Shown in pieces: positions 55,632-64,000 of a DNA stretch of 64,000 nt. The stretch is from Salinisphaera dokdonensis (GTDB lineage Bacteria > Pseudomonadota > Gammaproteobacteria > Nevskiales > Salinisphaeraceae). The translations under genes were made by a program, and so were the position numbers. Position 1 is the first letter of the stretch. Each line of letters opens with the position of its first letter. The stretch is from the NCBI RefSeq assembly GCF_040361215.1, contig NZ_APND01000001.1:372001-436000 (forward strand). The letters run 5' to 3'. The notes under the pieces were generated by a model. It saw only the letters and a list, made by a program, of their open reading frames with translations. It did no database searches and was not told the DNA's origin.

Positions 55632-57362
55632 ATGAGCGCCGCTGCCCTGTCTGCGCGCGATTATCGCGCGACCGCCATCAACCCGAACGACGGCGTCGAG
55701 ATCGCGCTGACCGTCATGCAGCCGGCATTGGCCGCCGGCGAGTACGCGCCGCTGATCCTGCACGGCCACGGCTTCGGCGGCGCGCGCCTGCGCAACCGCC
55801 ACGAACGCTCGGTCTACGAAACGCTGTCGGGCGGCATTCTGCCGTCGACCGAAGCCGCGCGCCGCGCGGCTGACGCCGGCTATTTCGTGATCAGTTTCGA
55901 CCAGCGCGGTTTTGGCGAATCCGGCGGCTGCGTGGAGATCATGGATCCGGCCATCGAAGGCGCGGATATCAGCGCGATTCTCGACTGGGCGATGCAGAAC
56001 ATGTCCGAGCGCGAGCGTCTGGCCTGCGACGACGGCGACCCGCTGGTCGGTGGGCTCGGCCTGTCCTACGGCGGCGGCTTTCAATTGATCGGCGCCTGCA
56101 TGGACCCGCGCTTCGACGCCATCGTGCCGACCGCTACCTGGTACGACCTGCGTTACAGCCTGGCTCCGGACAACGTGGTGAAGACGGCCTGGGGCGCGGC
56201 CCTGGTCGCACTCGGCGTGCCGACGTCCGGCGTGCGCCTGGACCCGATGCTGTATCGCGCGCTGTTAGAAGGGCTGATTTCACCCTTGACCGGCCGTGGC
56301 CTGTCGCAGGCGATCACCGATCGGCTCTACAACAGCAGCCCGGTTTCATTCTACGACGGCGAGATCGCGCGTGATGGCGAGCGCGTGGCCGATCCGGATC
56401 GGCGCACCCCGAAGGTCGATGCGCTGCTCGTGCAGGGCGTGGGCGACACGCTGTTCAATCTCAACGAAGCGCTGCACAACGCCGAAGCCCTGCGTGCGGC
56501 GGGCAACGACGTGCAGCTGATTGCCATGCAGTACGGCCACAGTCTGCCGTTCCTGCAGGACATCGATCGTATCGCTTACCAGACCGACGCCGCGCTGCAT
56601 ATCGACGGCGAGACCTACGAAACCGCGGCGCTGGAACTCGCCTGGCTGGACTGGAAACTCAAGGGGCGCACGCCGGAACGGCCGATACCGCGGCATACGA
56701 TCATCCTCGACGACGAAACCAGCCTGACGTTCGACACGCTCCCCGTGGGCACCGGCGATCATGGCCCGACGGTCGAATTCGCGGGCGAGGCCACCACCGG
56801 CGGGCTGGACCTGCTGCTGGGCATCCTGCGCCGCCAGAGCGTGTCGCGGCTGTGGTCGCTGGTCACTGGCACGGCGGCCAATGCGTTGAACGTGATCAAG
56901 CGCGTATTCGACAGTGAAAAACCGGCCAGCGGCGACGAAACCGCGCTGATCGCACGGCTGGTCAACGCCCTGCCCTCGGATCATCTCGACGAGCTGGCCA
57001 GCGGCGGCACGTTTCTTCCGCTGACCACCATCGAGCGCGATGACCAGGCGATCGCGGGCGTGCCGCATGCCGAGATCGAGGTCAGCGGCGACGATTCCAA
57101 GCCGATTGCCTTCGTGGGCATTGGTGTCCGTCGCAGCGCCGGCGGTGCGACGATCCTGCTCAATAAGCAGGTCCGGCCTATCCGCGGCGCGGGCCGCCGC
57201 AGCCTCGAGCTCAACGGCGTAAGCCATCGTCTGCATGCGGGCGACGAGCTGGGCCTGATGGTCTACGGCTATCATCCACAGTATCTGGCCAGCTTTTCGG
57301 CTATCCCCGGCCGAATCGCCGTGACCGGCCGCATCGCACTACCGATCTTCGACGTAAGCTGA
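55632..57362 (+). CDS. CocE/NonD (S15) family alpha/beta hydrolase
   Basis: This 576-residue protein has LILHGHGFGGARL near 40, FVISFDQRGFGESGG near 85 and the nucleophile elbow GLGLSYGGGFQLIGA near 140. A plausible Asp is in VQGVGDTLFNL near 270 and His in MQYGHSLPF near 300. The C-terminal 250 residues form a beta-rich extension like that of X-Pro dipeptidyl peptidases and cocaine esterase. No signal peptide is seen. The substrate (ester or peptide) is unknown. Confidence 0.85.
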   Translation: MSAAALSARDYRATAINPNDGVEIALTVMQPALAAGEYAPLILHGHGFGGARLRNRHERSVYETLSGGILPSTEAARRAADAGYFVISFDQRGFGESGGCVEIMDPAIEGADISAILDWAMQNMSERERLACDDGDPLVGGLGLSYGGGFQLIGACMDPRFDAIVPTATWYDLRYSLAPDNVVKTAWGAALVALGVPTSGVRLDPMLYRALLEGLISPLTGRGLSQAITDRLYNSSPVSFYDGEIARDGERVADPDRRTPKVDALLVQGVGDTLFNLNEALHNAEALRAAGNDVQLIAMQYGHSLPFLQDIDRIAYQTDAALHIDGETYETAALELAWLDWKLKGRTPERPIPRHTIILDDETSLTFDTLPVGTGDHGPTVEFAGEATTGGLDLLLGILRRQSVSRLWSLVTGTAANALNVIKRVFDSEKPASGDETALIARLVNALPSDHLDELASGGTFLPLTTIERDDQAIAGVPHAEIEVSGDDSKPIAFVGIGVRRSAGGATILLNKQVRPIRGAGRRSLELNGVSHRLHAGDELGLMVYGYHPQYLASFSAIPGRIAVTGRIALPIFDVS

Positions 57363-57422
57363 GCCATGAGGCGCCTGCCGCGGGTGGTAGGCTGATTCGC
57401 TTTCTTTTTCGAAGGACATCCC

Positions 57423-58202
57423 ATGACCCCGCTCGCCGCATTCGGCGTAGGCCTGGCCACGGCCGCCGTACTGCTCACCATCGTCTGGGTCATCCAACTG
57501 TTTACCCGCAATGCGGGGCTCGTGGACGCCGTCTGGTCGGCAGCTGTCGGCATCATCGCCGCAGAATATGCCCTGCTGGGCGACGCGCCGGCGGGCACCC
57601 GTATCCTGCTGGCCGCGCTGGCACTGGCCTGGTCGTTTCGACTGGCCAGCTATCTGGCCAAGCGCATGCGCGGCGCGCCGGAGGACTCGCGCTACGCCGC
57701 CGCGCGCGAGTCCTGGGGTGCCAAGGCCGATCTCTACATGTTCGGTTTCTTCCTGTTCCAGGCGCTGATCGCCTCGATTCTGTCGATCCCGTTTCTGGTG
57801 ATCGCCTATATGCCGGAAGCGCCCTCGCTCGGCGTGGCACTCGCTGCAATCGCGGTATGGTTCGTATCGGTGGTCGGCGAAGGTACGGCCGATGCCCAAC
57901 TGCATCGCTTCAAGCAGAAGCCGGAAAATCGCGGTCATGTCTGCGCCGAGGGGCTCTGGCGCTATTCACGGCACCCGAACTATTTCTTCGAATCGCTTCA
58001 CTGGGTAACGTATGTTGTTCTGGCGATCGGCGCGCCGTACTGGTGGGCAACGCTGGCCAGCCCCGTGATCATGGCGTGGCTGTTGCTTCGGGTTTCGGGG
58101 ATTCCGACGATCGAGAACAAACAGGCATCGGAAAAACGGCGCGGTCACGACGAGTATATGCGCCGCACCAGCGCCTTCATTCCCTGGCCGCCGAAAGATT
58201 GA
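57423..58202 (+). CDS. DUF1295 / steroid 5-alpha-reductase-like membrane protein
   Basis: This 259-residue protein has about six membrane segments. The C-terminal signature GLWRYSRHPNYFFESLHWVTYVVLAIG near 180 and the closing RRGHDEYMRRTSAFIPWPPK are typical of DUF1295, related to isoprenylcysteine methyltransferases and 5-alpha reductases. It precedes a cyclopropane-synthase-like gene by 27 bases. This pairing is frequent in gammaproteobacteria and suggests lipid modification. Confidence 0.9.
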   Translation: MTPLAAFGVGLATAAVLLTIVWVIQLFTRNAGLVDAVWSAAVGIIAAEYALLGDAPAGTRILLAALALAWSFRLASYLAKRMRGAPEDSRYAAARESWGAKADLYMFGFFLFQALIASILSIPFLVIAYMPEAPSLGVALAAIAVWFVSVVGEGTADAQLHRFKQKPENRGHVCAEGLWRYSRHPNYFFESLHWVTYVVLAIGAPYWWATLASPVIMAWLLLRVSGIPTIENKQASEKRRGHDEYMRRTSAFIPWPPKD

Positions 58203-58229
58203 TTTCGAAGATAAAAGAGGACTGCGCAC

Positions 58230-59279
58230 TTGGATAGCCTGCCGATTGAGATGTGCGAACGGGGCATGATCCCCGACCCGATCGCCCGTGCCGGCATGCG
58301 CCGCCTGATCGCCACCCGGCTGACCAGCCGCGAGGCGCTGGATTCCGAATGGCGCAGCAAACAGATGCGCCGTTTCATCGAGCGCGCATCAACCGGCCCG
58401 ATCGCTCAGCACACGGAAGACGCCAACAGCCAGCATTACGAGCTGCCGCCGTCGTTCTTCGAGCACGTGCTCGGCTCGCACCGCAAGTACAGCGGCTGCC
58501 TGTTCGAGCCGGGTATCGAATCGCTCGACCAGGCCGAGCACGCCATGCTCGCGCTGTATGCCGAGCGCGCGCGCCTGCACGACGGCCAGCGTATTCTGGA
58601 TCTGGGCTGCGGCTGGGGCTCCTTCGCGCTCTGGGCGGCCAAGCGTTATCCGAGCGCCAGCGTTCTGGCGGTATCGAACTCCAACGCCCAGCGTGCCGCG
58701 ATCGAGCGCATGGCCGGCGAGCGCGGGATCAAGAACCTGACCGTCGAGACCTGCGACATCAACGCCTTCGACCCGGGCGAGCGCCAGTTCGACAGGATCG
58801 TGTCGGTCGAGATGTTCGAGCACATGCGCAATTACCGCGAGCTGTTCGCGCGTATCAATCGCTGGCTGGTCGACGACGGCCGCCTGTTCGTACACGTATT
58901 CGCACACAAGCTGCTCGCCTACGAATTCCAGGACGACGGCGAATACGACTGGATGGCGCGCCATTTCTTCACCGGCGGCGTCATGCCCAGCGAAAACCTG
59001 TTCGCGCGGTTCCAGAACGATCTAGTGCTGCACAACCAGTGGTGGCTGTCCGGCAACCACTATCGCGACACGTCCAACGCCTGGCTCGACCGCATGGACG
59101 CGGCCCGCGAACCGATCATGGCGATCTTCCGCGATACCTACGGCGCCGACGCCGAGCGCTGGTTTCATCGCTGGCGCATGTTCTTCATGGCCGTGGCCGA
59201 ACTGTTCGGCTATGCCGACGGCAACGAATGGGGCGTCGCGCACTACGTGTTCCTGCCCCGTCGCGACGCCTCGTCGTGA
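58230..59279 (+). CDS. Cyclopropane-fatty-acyl-phospholipid synthase-like methyltransferase
   Basis: This 349-residue SAM-dependent enzyme has DANSQHYELPPSFFEHVLGSHRKYSGCLF near 65-95, motif I ILDLGCGWGSFALWAAKRYP near 125, and VSVEMFEHMRNYRELFARINRWL near 190. It lacks the N-terminal domain of E. coli Cfa and resembles the shorter CFAS-like group also related to coclaurine N-methyltransferases. The start is TTG at 58230, with AGAGGA about ten bases upstream; ATG at 58251 is the alternative. The product could be a cyclopropane or methyl-branched lipid. Confidence 0.88.
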   Translation: MDSLPIEMCERGMIPDPIARAGMRRLIATRLTSREALDSEWRSKQMRRFIERASTGPIAQHTEDANSQHYELPPSFFEHVLGSHRKYSGCLFEPGIESLDQAEHAMLALYAERARLHDGQRILDLGCGWGSFALWAAKRYPSASVLAVSNSNAQRAAIERMAGERGIKNLTVETCDINAFDPGERQFDRIVSVEMFEHMRNYRELFARINRWLVDDGRLFVHVFAHKLLAYEFQDDGEYDWMARHFFTGGVMPSENLFARFQNDLVLHNQWWLSGNHYRDTSNAWLDRMDAAREPIMAIFRDTYGADAERWFHRWRMFFMAVAELFGYADGNEWGVAHYVFLPRRDASS

Positions 59280-59295
59280 AACTGGAGACCACCCG

Positions 59296-60096
59296 ATGAA
59301 GACAACTCCTGTGCTGGCGCTGAGCGGCGCCCTTTTCATGCTTGCCGGCACGGCCTCCGTAGCCTTGGCCCAGGCCGACGACGTAAGCGGCTCGCGCTGT
59401 TTCAACGGCTATGCCTATACGCTGCAGGGCGGCGAATACCGCTACACCGAGCACCACGAGCAGCAGCGCAGCAACGGGAAGATCACGAGCTGGGACGTGG
59501 ACTATGTCGGCACCGACGGCGAATCGATCGCGCAAAAGCATCTGGAGTTCGGTGCGAACGACACCGTACCGACCTACACACTGGAGATCCCGGCCGACGG
59601 CTACCGCGAAGGCATCCGCCGCGACGGCAACCAGTGGGTGATGTTCCGTCGCGACAACGCCGATGCGGAGGAAAAGACCAAGCCCTTCAGCATCGAGGAA
59701 CCGATGGCCGCCGATTCCGGCTTCGACATGCTGGTACGCGAGAACTTCGACGCGCTGGTCGCCGGCGAAACGGTGCCCTTCAACTTCGCGGCCGCCGGAC
59801 GTCAGGCGGTGGTAAAACTGCGTGCGAATCAGACCGGCACGACCCAGTTCGAAGGTAAAGAGGCCGTGGTCTTCGACGCCGAACTGGACATGTTCCTGGT
59901 GAACTTCTTCGTCGATTCGTTACAGCTCACCTATGACCCGGAGACCAAACGCCTGCTCGAGTATCGCGGCATCGGCAATATGCACAACGCCGCCGGCGAC
60001 GTCTATCCGGTACGGGTGACCTATGCGAGCGAAATGCCGAACGAGGCGAAACAGGCCGGCGCCCCGGCTGCCGAGTGCGGCTCGAGCAACAGTTGA
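59296..60096 (+). CDS. Secreted hypothetical protein next to lipid-modification genes
   Basis: This 266-residue protein has a signal peptide (MKTTPVLALSGALFMLAGTASVALAQA, cleavage after ALA near residue 25) and a mature beta-rich domain. Two cysteines, one near the mature N-terminus (SRCFNGY) and one in the C-terminal AECGSS, could pair. I do not recognise a catalytic motif; the second half (VYPVRVTYASEMP, LTYDPETKRLLEYRGIGN) is weakly like DUF3108-type periplasmic proteins. It lies 16 bases after the methyltransferase gene in the same likely operon, which ends at a terminator. Confidence 0.75.
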   Translation: MKTTPVLALSGALFMLAGTASVALAQADDVSGSRCFNGYAYTLQGGEYRYTEHHEQQRSNGKITSWDVDYVGTDGESIAQKHLEFGANDTVPTYTLEIPADGYREGIRRDGNQWVMFRRDNADAEEKTKPFSIEEPMAADSGFDMLVRENFDALVAGETVPFNFAAAGRQAVVKLRANQTGTTQFEGKEAVVFDAELDMFLVNFFVDSLQLTYDPETKRLLEYRGIGNMHNAAGDVYPVRVTYASEMPNEAKQAGAPAAECGSSNS

Positions 60097-60121
60097 TCTG
60101 CATAGCGCGCCACGCGCGCAC

Positions 60122-60159
60122 AAAAAAGCCCGGCGCTCGCTGACGAGGCCGGGCTTTTT
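60122..60159. terminator. Bidirectional Rho-independent terminator
   Basis: AAAAAAGCCCGG and CCGGGCTTTTT pair around a 15-base loop between the convergent secreted-protein and aminotransferase genes, with T-runs on both strands. Confidence 0.9.
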
Positions 60160-60182
60160 CGGTTCTGGCTATTCGGCCGCGC

Positions 60183-61427
60183 CTAGCCGTGCCCTTCCAG
60201 TTCCGGCTGACGCGCCATCCACGGCTGCAGCCGCTGGAAGGCCTCCTCGATATTCTCCATCGAAGTCGAGTAGCTGATGCGCATCAGGCTGTTCGAGGCT
60301 TCGCCGAAGGCATCGCCGGGGATCACGCAGACGCCGGTCTCTTCCAGCATGCGCATGCACAGCTTGCCGGCATCGACGCCGTTGGGCAGCGACGGCGCAA
60401 TATAGAACGCACCCTGCGGCCAGTAGCCGGTCAGCCCCGGCGTATCGGCGACCAGGTCCACCACCCGATCCCGGCGACGCGAGTATTCGCGCACCATGCT
60501 GTCGACACAGCTCTGATCGCCCAGCAGCGCAGCGACGCCCGCCCACTGTGCCGGTGTGCTCGCCACCGTGGTGGTGAACATGTGATAGCGGCGCAGCGTA
60601 CGAATGGTGTTCTGGTCGGCGACGATCCAGCCCACGCGCAGGCCGGGCATGGCATAGGTCTTGGAGAAACTGGACACGACCGATACGCCGTCGAGGTCGG
60701 TCGCACAGGACAGCACGCTCGGGTAGTCGATATCGTCCAGGATCAGGCGGTCATAGACCTCGTCGGACAGGATCTCCACGCCGCGATAGGCGGCTTCCTG
60801 GCACAGCCATTCGATGGTCTCGCGCGGATACACCGTACCGGTCGGGTTGCTCGGCGAATTGAGGATGATCGCGTGCGTATTCGGCCCGATCATGTTGATG
60901 ATGCGCTCGGGATCGATCTGGTGGCCTTCGCTGGCCTTGGTCGGCACCGTGCGCACCTGGCCGCCGTTCATGCGGATCAGCGGCGCATACAGCAGGAAGG
61001 TCGGATCCGCGATGATGAACTCGCGGCCGGGAGCCGCCATCGCCGTGATCATCAGGTAGATGCCTTCGGTGGCACCGGTGGTGATCAGGAAGTTGTCTTC
61101 CGAGAGCGTGCTGCGGTACTTGTCGTTGTAGTAGTCCTTGAGCGCGGTCAGCAGCTCCGGCAGGCCCGCATCCATGGTGTAGCCGGTCTGGCCGGCTTCC
61201 AGCGCGTGGATATGCGCATCGATGATGTGGCGCGGGGTCGGAAAGTCCGGCTGGCCGATCGACAGATGCAGCACATCGTCGAGCTCGGCGGCCCGATTGA
61301 CCATGCGCCGGATACCCGAGATCGGAATCGCGTGCATGGCGGGGTTCCAGACCAGACGATCACGCACATAGCGCTCGTCGGGATCCGACGATAGGAGCTC
61401 GTTGCTCTTGTTCAGATTCGCGACCAT
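60183..61427 (-). CDS. PLP-dependent aminotransferase, class I/II
   Basis: This 414-residue fold-type I enzyme has LSIGQPDFPTPRHIIDAHIHALEAGQTGYT near 55-85 and LITTGATEGIYLMITAMAAPG near 110. LNSPSNPTGTVYPRETIEWL lies near 185, DEVYDRLILDD near 215, and the PLP Lys is in SSFSKTYAMPGLRVGW near 250. Such enzymes act on aspartate, aromatic or branched amino acids; the substrate is uncertain. The ATG at 61427 was chosen; an upstream extension has no support. Divergent from the hydroxyacid dehydrogenase gene. Confidence 0.92.
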   Translation of the reverse strand: MVANLNKSNELLSSDPDERYVRDRLVWNPAMHAIPISGIRRMVNRAAELDDVLHLSIGQPDFPTPRHIIDAHIHALEAGQTGYTMDAGLPELLTALKDYYNDKYRSTLSEDNFLITTGATEGIYLMITAMAAPGREFIIADPTFLLYAPLIRMNGGQVRTVPTKASEGHQIDPERIINMIGPNTHAIILNSPSNPTGTVYPRETIEWLCQEAAYRGVEILSDEVYDRLILDDIDYPSVLSCATDLDGVSVVSSFSKTYAMPGLRVGWIVADQNTIRTLRRYHMFTTTVASTPAQWAGVAALLGDQSCVDSMVREYSRRRDRVVDLVADTPGLTGYWPQGAFYIAPSLPNGVDAGKLCMRMLEETGVCVIPGDAFGEASNSLMRISYSTSMENIEEAFQRLQPWMARQPELEGHG

Positions 61428-61624
61428 GACTGTCCCTTGCGACCAGATGATGACGGCCGGAGCCGGTGTAATTCGGCGAGCGTAGTCAGGTCTTGCGAGC
61501 GGGGTCAAGACAAGGTTCGAACAGGCTTTGCGGGCCCTATTGACGCTTGCCTCGGGGTCTGGGTACCGTGCGGCATGATCATTGACCCCGCGCGGTTCAT
61601 GTCCGCGAGCGCCCGGGAGCGCAC

Positions 61625-62653
61625 ATGAGCCACGAGACCCTCGAAAATTCGCCCGCCGACGGCGCGGCCGACAGCGACGAGCCGCGACCCCGGATCACGG
61701 TTCTGAGTGACAGCCCGGCGGGTCCGGCGTCTGTCGATCGGCTGCGCGATTACGGCGAAATTCGTCTCGCACATGACGAAACCAGCCTGCGCGAGTCGCT
61801 ACCCGGCAGCGATATTCTGCTGGTTACCGATTTCCGTACCGAAGCGCTGGAAGCCGCCTGGCCCGCAGCCGATTCGCTGCGCTGGGTGCATGCAGCGAGC
61901 GCGGGCGTCGATCAGCTGATGTTCGACGCGTTGGTGGATTCGGATATTCCGGTCACCAACGCGCAAGGCATATTCGATCGCTCGATCGCGGAGTATGTGC
62001 TCGGCGCGATCCTCATGTTCGCGAAGGACACGCGCAACAACATCCGCTATCAGCAGGAGCGGCGCTGGGTTCACCGCGATACCGAGTCGATCCACGGCAA
62101 GCGCGTGCTCGTTGCCGGTGCCGGCTCCATCGGCCGCGAGATAGGTCGCCTGTGCAAGGCCGTGGGCATGGACGTCAGCGGAATCGCGCGCCGCGCACGC
62201 GATGCGGACGATGTGTTCTCGGCCGTCCATGCAGCCGACGATATCGACGCGCACCTGCCCGACGCCGACTATGTGGTCGTCGCCGCGCCGCTGACCGAGG
62301 CCACGGAAAACTGGTTCGACAAGCAGCGCTTCGCCTCGATGGCGTCCCACGCGCGTTTCATCAACATCGGTCGCGGGCCGATCGTGGTCACCGACGATCT
62401 CGTCGACGCCCTGGTCAACGAACAGATCGCCGGCGCAGCACTCGATGTGTTCGAGCAGGAACCGCTACCGGAAGACCACCCGCTCTGGGGCCTGGACAAC
62501 GTGCTCATGTCGGCCCACATGGCCGGCGACTTCATCGGCTGGCGCGATGCGCTAATGGACCAGTTCCTGGCCAATCTGGAGCACTGGCGCGCCGGTGAGT
62601 CGCTATTCAACGAGGTCAGCAAGAGCCACGGCTACGCGCCGGGCCGCGGTTGA
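61625..62653 (+). CDS. D-2-hydroxyacid dehydrogenase family protein
   Basis: This 342-residue NAD(P)-dependent enzyme has VLVAGAGSIGREIGRLCKAVGMDV near 160 (GxGxxG). The catalytic Arg is in INIGRGPIV near 245, Glu in VFEQEPLPEDHPLW near 275 and His in MSAHMAGDF near 300. The N-terminal 20 residues are an acidic tail before the catalytic domain. The group includes glyoxylate/hydroxypyruvate reductases; the substrate is open. It may cooperate with the adjacent aminotransferase through a 2-oxo acid, which is inference. Confidence 0.9.
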   Translation: MSHETLENSPADGAADSDEPRPRITVLSDSPAGPASVDRLRDYGEIRLAHDETSLRESLPGSDILLVTDFRTEALEAAWPAADSLRWVHAASAGVDQLMFDALVDSDIPVTNAQGIFDRSIAEYVLGAILMFAKDTRNNIRYQQERRWVHRDTESIHGKRVLVAGAGSIGREIGRLCKAVGMDVSGIARRARDADDVFSAVHAADDIDAHLPDADYVVVAAPLTEATENWFDKQRFASMASHARFINIGRGPIVVTDDLVDALVNEQIAGAALDVFEQEPLPEDHPLWGLDNVLMSAHMAGDFIGWRDALMDQFLANLEHWRAGESLFNEVSKSHGYAPGRG

Positions 62654-62801
62654 GCCAGGTGAATCCGCATACAGGCTTTAATCCGGGGATTTCGCCCCGA
62701 TCACTCAGACATTACGCGTCGATGCGATCCACGATGGCTATTCAAGCCGCTCGCATTGCACCGCTCACGAATTCGTCGCCAAGACAGGACCGAGGACACC
62801 C

Positions 62802-64000
62802 ATGATCGAATCGTATCTGCTCAAGAATATTTCAGGTTATATCGACGGCCAGTGGGTCGAGGCCGACTCCGGCGAAACGGTCGATGTCTTCAACCCGGCC
62901 AACGGCAAGACGCTGGCCAAGATCCCGAAGATGGGCCAAGCCGAGACGCAGCGCGCGATCGCCGCCGCCAAGGCCACGCTTGCCGAGCCGAACGATATCG
63001 AGACCCGGCGCGAGTGGCTCGAGGACATCCGTGACGCGCTGATCGACGAAAAGGAAGAGATTGGCCGCATCCTGTGTCTCGAACACGGCAAACCGTGGAA
63101 GGAAGCCCAGGGCGAAGTCGAATACGCGGCCGGCTTCTTCGACTACTGCGCAAAGAACATCGACATCCTCAAGCCGCACGAGCTCGAGGAAAAGGCAAAG
63201 GACTGCACCTGGACGATCCACCACCGCCCGATCGGCGTAGTCGGCCTGATCACCCCGTGGAACTTCCCGATCGGCATGATCGCCAAGAAGATCGCTCCCG
63301 CGATCGCGGCGGATTGCCCGAGCGTGATCAAGCCGGCCACCGAAACGCCGCTGACCATGATCGCCATGTTCCAGCTCTTCCATGAGCGCCTGGAACTGCC
63401 CAAAGGCTATGTGAATCTGGTGATGGGCTCGTCCAGCGCGATCGGCGGCGAGCTGACCAGCTCGGTCGACGTGCCGATGCTGTCGTTCACCGGCTCCACC
63501 GAGGTCGGCAAGCTGCTCATGGAGCAGAGCACCGATCAGGTCAAGAAACTGGGTCTGGAACTGGGCGGCAACGCGCCGTTCATCGTCTTTGACGATGCCG
63601 ACATCGACCATGCCACCACCCAGCTGCTGGGCAACAAGTTCCGCGGCGGCGGCCAGACCTGTGTCTGCGCCAACCGCATCTACGTGCAGTCCGGCGTGTA
63701 CAAGGAATTCACCGACAAGCTGGTCGAGAAGGTCAAGGCGCTCAAGGTCGGCGACGGCATGGACGAGGACATCGACGTCGGCCCGCTGATCAACAAGGGC
63801 GGCTTCGAGAAAGTCCAGAACCACGTTGCGGACGCCCTGTCGAAAGGCGCCAAGCTGGTCGCCGGCAAGCACCCGGACGAGCTCGACGCCGAGAAGAATC
63901 TGTTCTACACGCCGACCGTGATCACCGGCGTGACCCACGACATGGCCTGCTGCAAGGAAGAGACCTTCGGCCCGCTGGTGCCGATGATCGAGTTCGATAA
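62802..64000 (+). CDS. NAD(P)+-dependent aldehyde dehydrogenase, succinate-semialdehyde type (3' end outside window)
   Basis: The first 399 residues of an ALDH are present. GVVGLITPWNFPIGMIAKKIAPAIAADCPSVIKPATETPL near 145-185 is the coenzyme region, SFTGSTEVGKLL lies near 225, the general base Glu is in LELGGNAPFIVFDDAD near 250, and the nucleophile Cys in GGGQTCVCANRIYVQ near 285. The GGQTCVCANR form is usual in GabD-like succinate/glutarate-semialdehyde dehydrogenases, so that is the best guess. GAGGA lies about five bases before the ATG at 62802. The frame runs off the window. Confidence 0.9.
   Translation, partial: MIESYLLKNISGYIDGQWVEADSGETVDVFNPANGKTLAKIPKMGQAETQRAIAAAKATLAEPNDIETRREWLEDIRDALIDEKEEIGRILCLEHGKPWKEAQGEVEYAAGFFDYCAKNIDILKPHELEEKAKDCTWTIHHRPIGVVGLITPWNFPIGMIAKKIAPAIAADCPSVIKPATETPLTMIAMFQLFHERLELPKGYVNLVMGSSSAIGGELTSSVDVPMLSFTGSTEVGKLLMEQSTDQVKKLGLELGGNAPFIVFDDADIDHATTQLLGNKFRGGGQTCVCANRIYVQSGVYKEFTDKLVEKVKALKVGDGMDEDIDVGPLINKGGFEKVQNHVADALSKGAKLVAGKHPDELDAEKNLFYTPTVITGVTHDMACCKEETFGPLVPMIEFD

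Overview
The window is 64 kb of GC-rich, gene-dense chromosome from a gammaproteobacterium. Several gene orders are typical of that class: nnr-tsaE-amiB, pcnB-folK-dNK-panBCD, RDD-lptG-lptF // pepA-holC-valS, and ilvC-psd-pssA. A halophilic or marine lineage such as Salinisphaera would fit, but that genus call is inference. No rRNA, tRNA, CRISPR array, prophage or transposase gene was seen.

Layout. 1-2.2 kb: the end of an unknown gene, then a coupled FAD oxidoreductase / TauE-SafE permease pair. 2.2-12.3 kb, all on the minus strand: cell-wall amidase, tRNA t6A (tsaE), NAD(P)HX repair, pgi, pantothenate synthesis, a deoxynucleoside kinase, folK and pcnB. 12.4-23.3 kb: amidase, RDD protein, LPS export (lptG, lptF), pepA, holC, valS, fxsA and a secreted lipase-like hydrolase. 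23.4-28.1 kb: a MoxR / DUF58 / transglutaminase / NUDIX run. 28.1-32.3 kb: an MFS carrier, rimI, uracil-DNA glycosylase, pssA and a Psd-like protein. 32.3-36 kb: branched-chain amino-acid genes, with ilvB transcribed away from ilvN-ilvC. 36-39.8 kb: a small anchored protein, a GntP-family permease, a TVP38-type membrane protein and map.

40-45.2 kb is the accessory part. It holds an AT-richer gene fusing an Mrr-type nuclease-like domain to an ImmA/IrrE metallopeptidase. Next to it are two copies, in inverted orientation, of a ~620 bp non-coding repeat with unusual terminal hairpins; between the copies lie a GST, an NAD(P)-binding protein and a DNA glycosylase.

45.2-53 kb is a complete gluconate/glucose module. 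zwf-pgl-edd-eda (the Entner-Doudoroff route) runs on the minus strand. Divergent from it run a gluconate permease, an SDR and gluconokinase, so imported gluconate becomes 6-phosphogluconate and enters the edd-eda steps. 53-64 kb carries a quinone oxidoreductase, an SMR efflux protein, a glycine-zipper lipoprotein, a thioesterase, a large alpha/beta hydrolase, a lipid-modification set (DUF1295, cyclopropane-synthase-like methyltransferase, secreted protein), an aminotransferase, a 2-hydroxyacid dehydrogenase and a truncated aldehyde dehydrogenase.

The most notable points are the structured repeat pair (terminal hairpins with compensating base pairs and a constant loop), the nuclease-metallopeptidase fusion, a Psd homologue without its Gly-Ser processing site, a family 4-like uracil-DNA glycosylase without the Fe-S cysteines, the split ilvB // ilvN-ilvC arrangement, and a pcnB gene with no ATG, GTG or TTG at its expected start.
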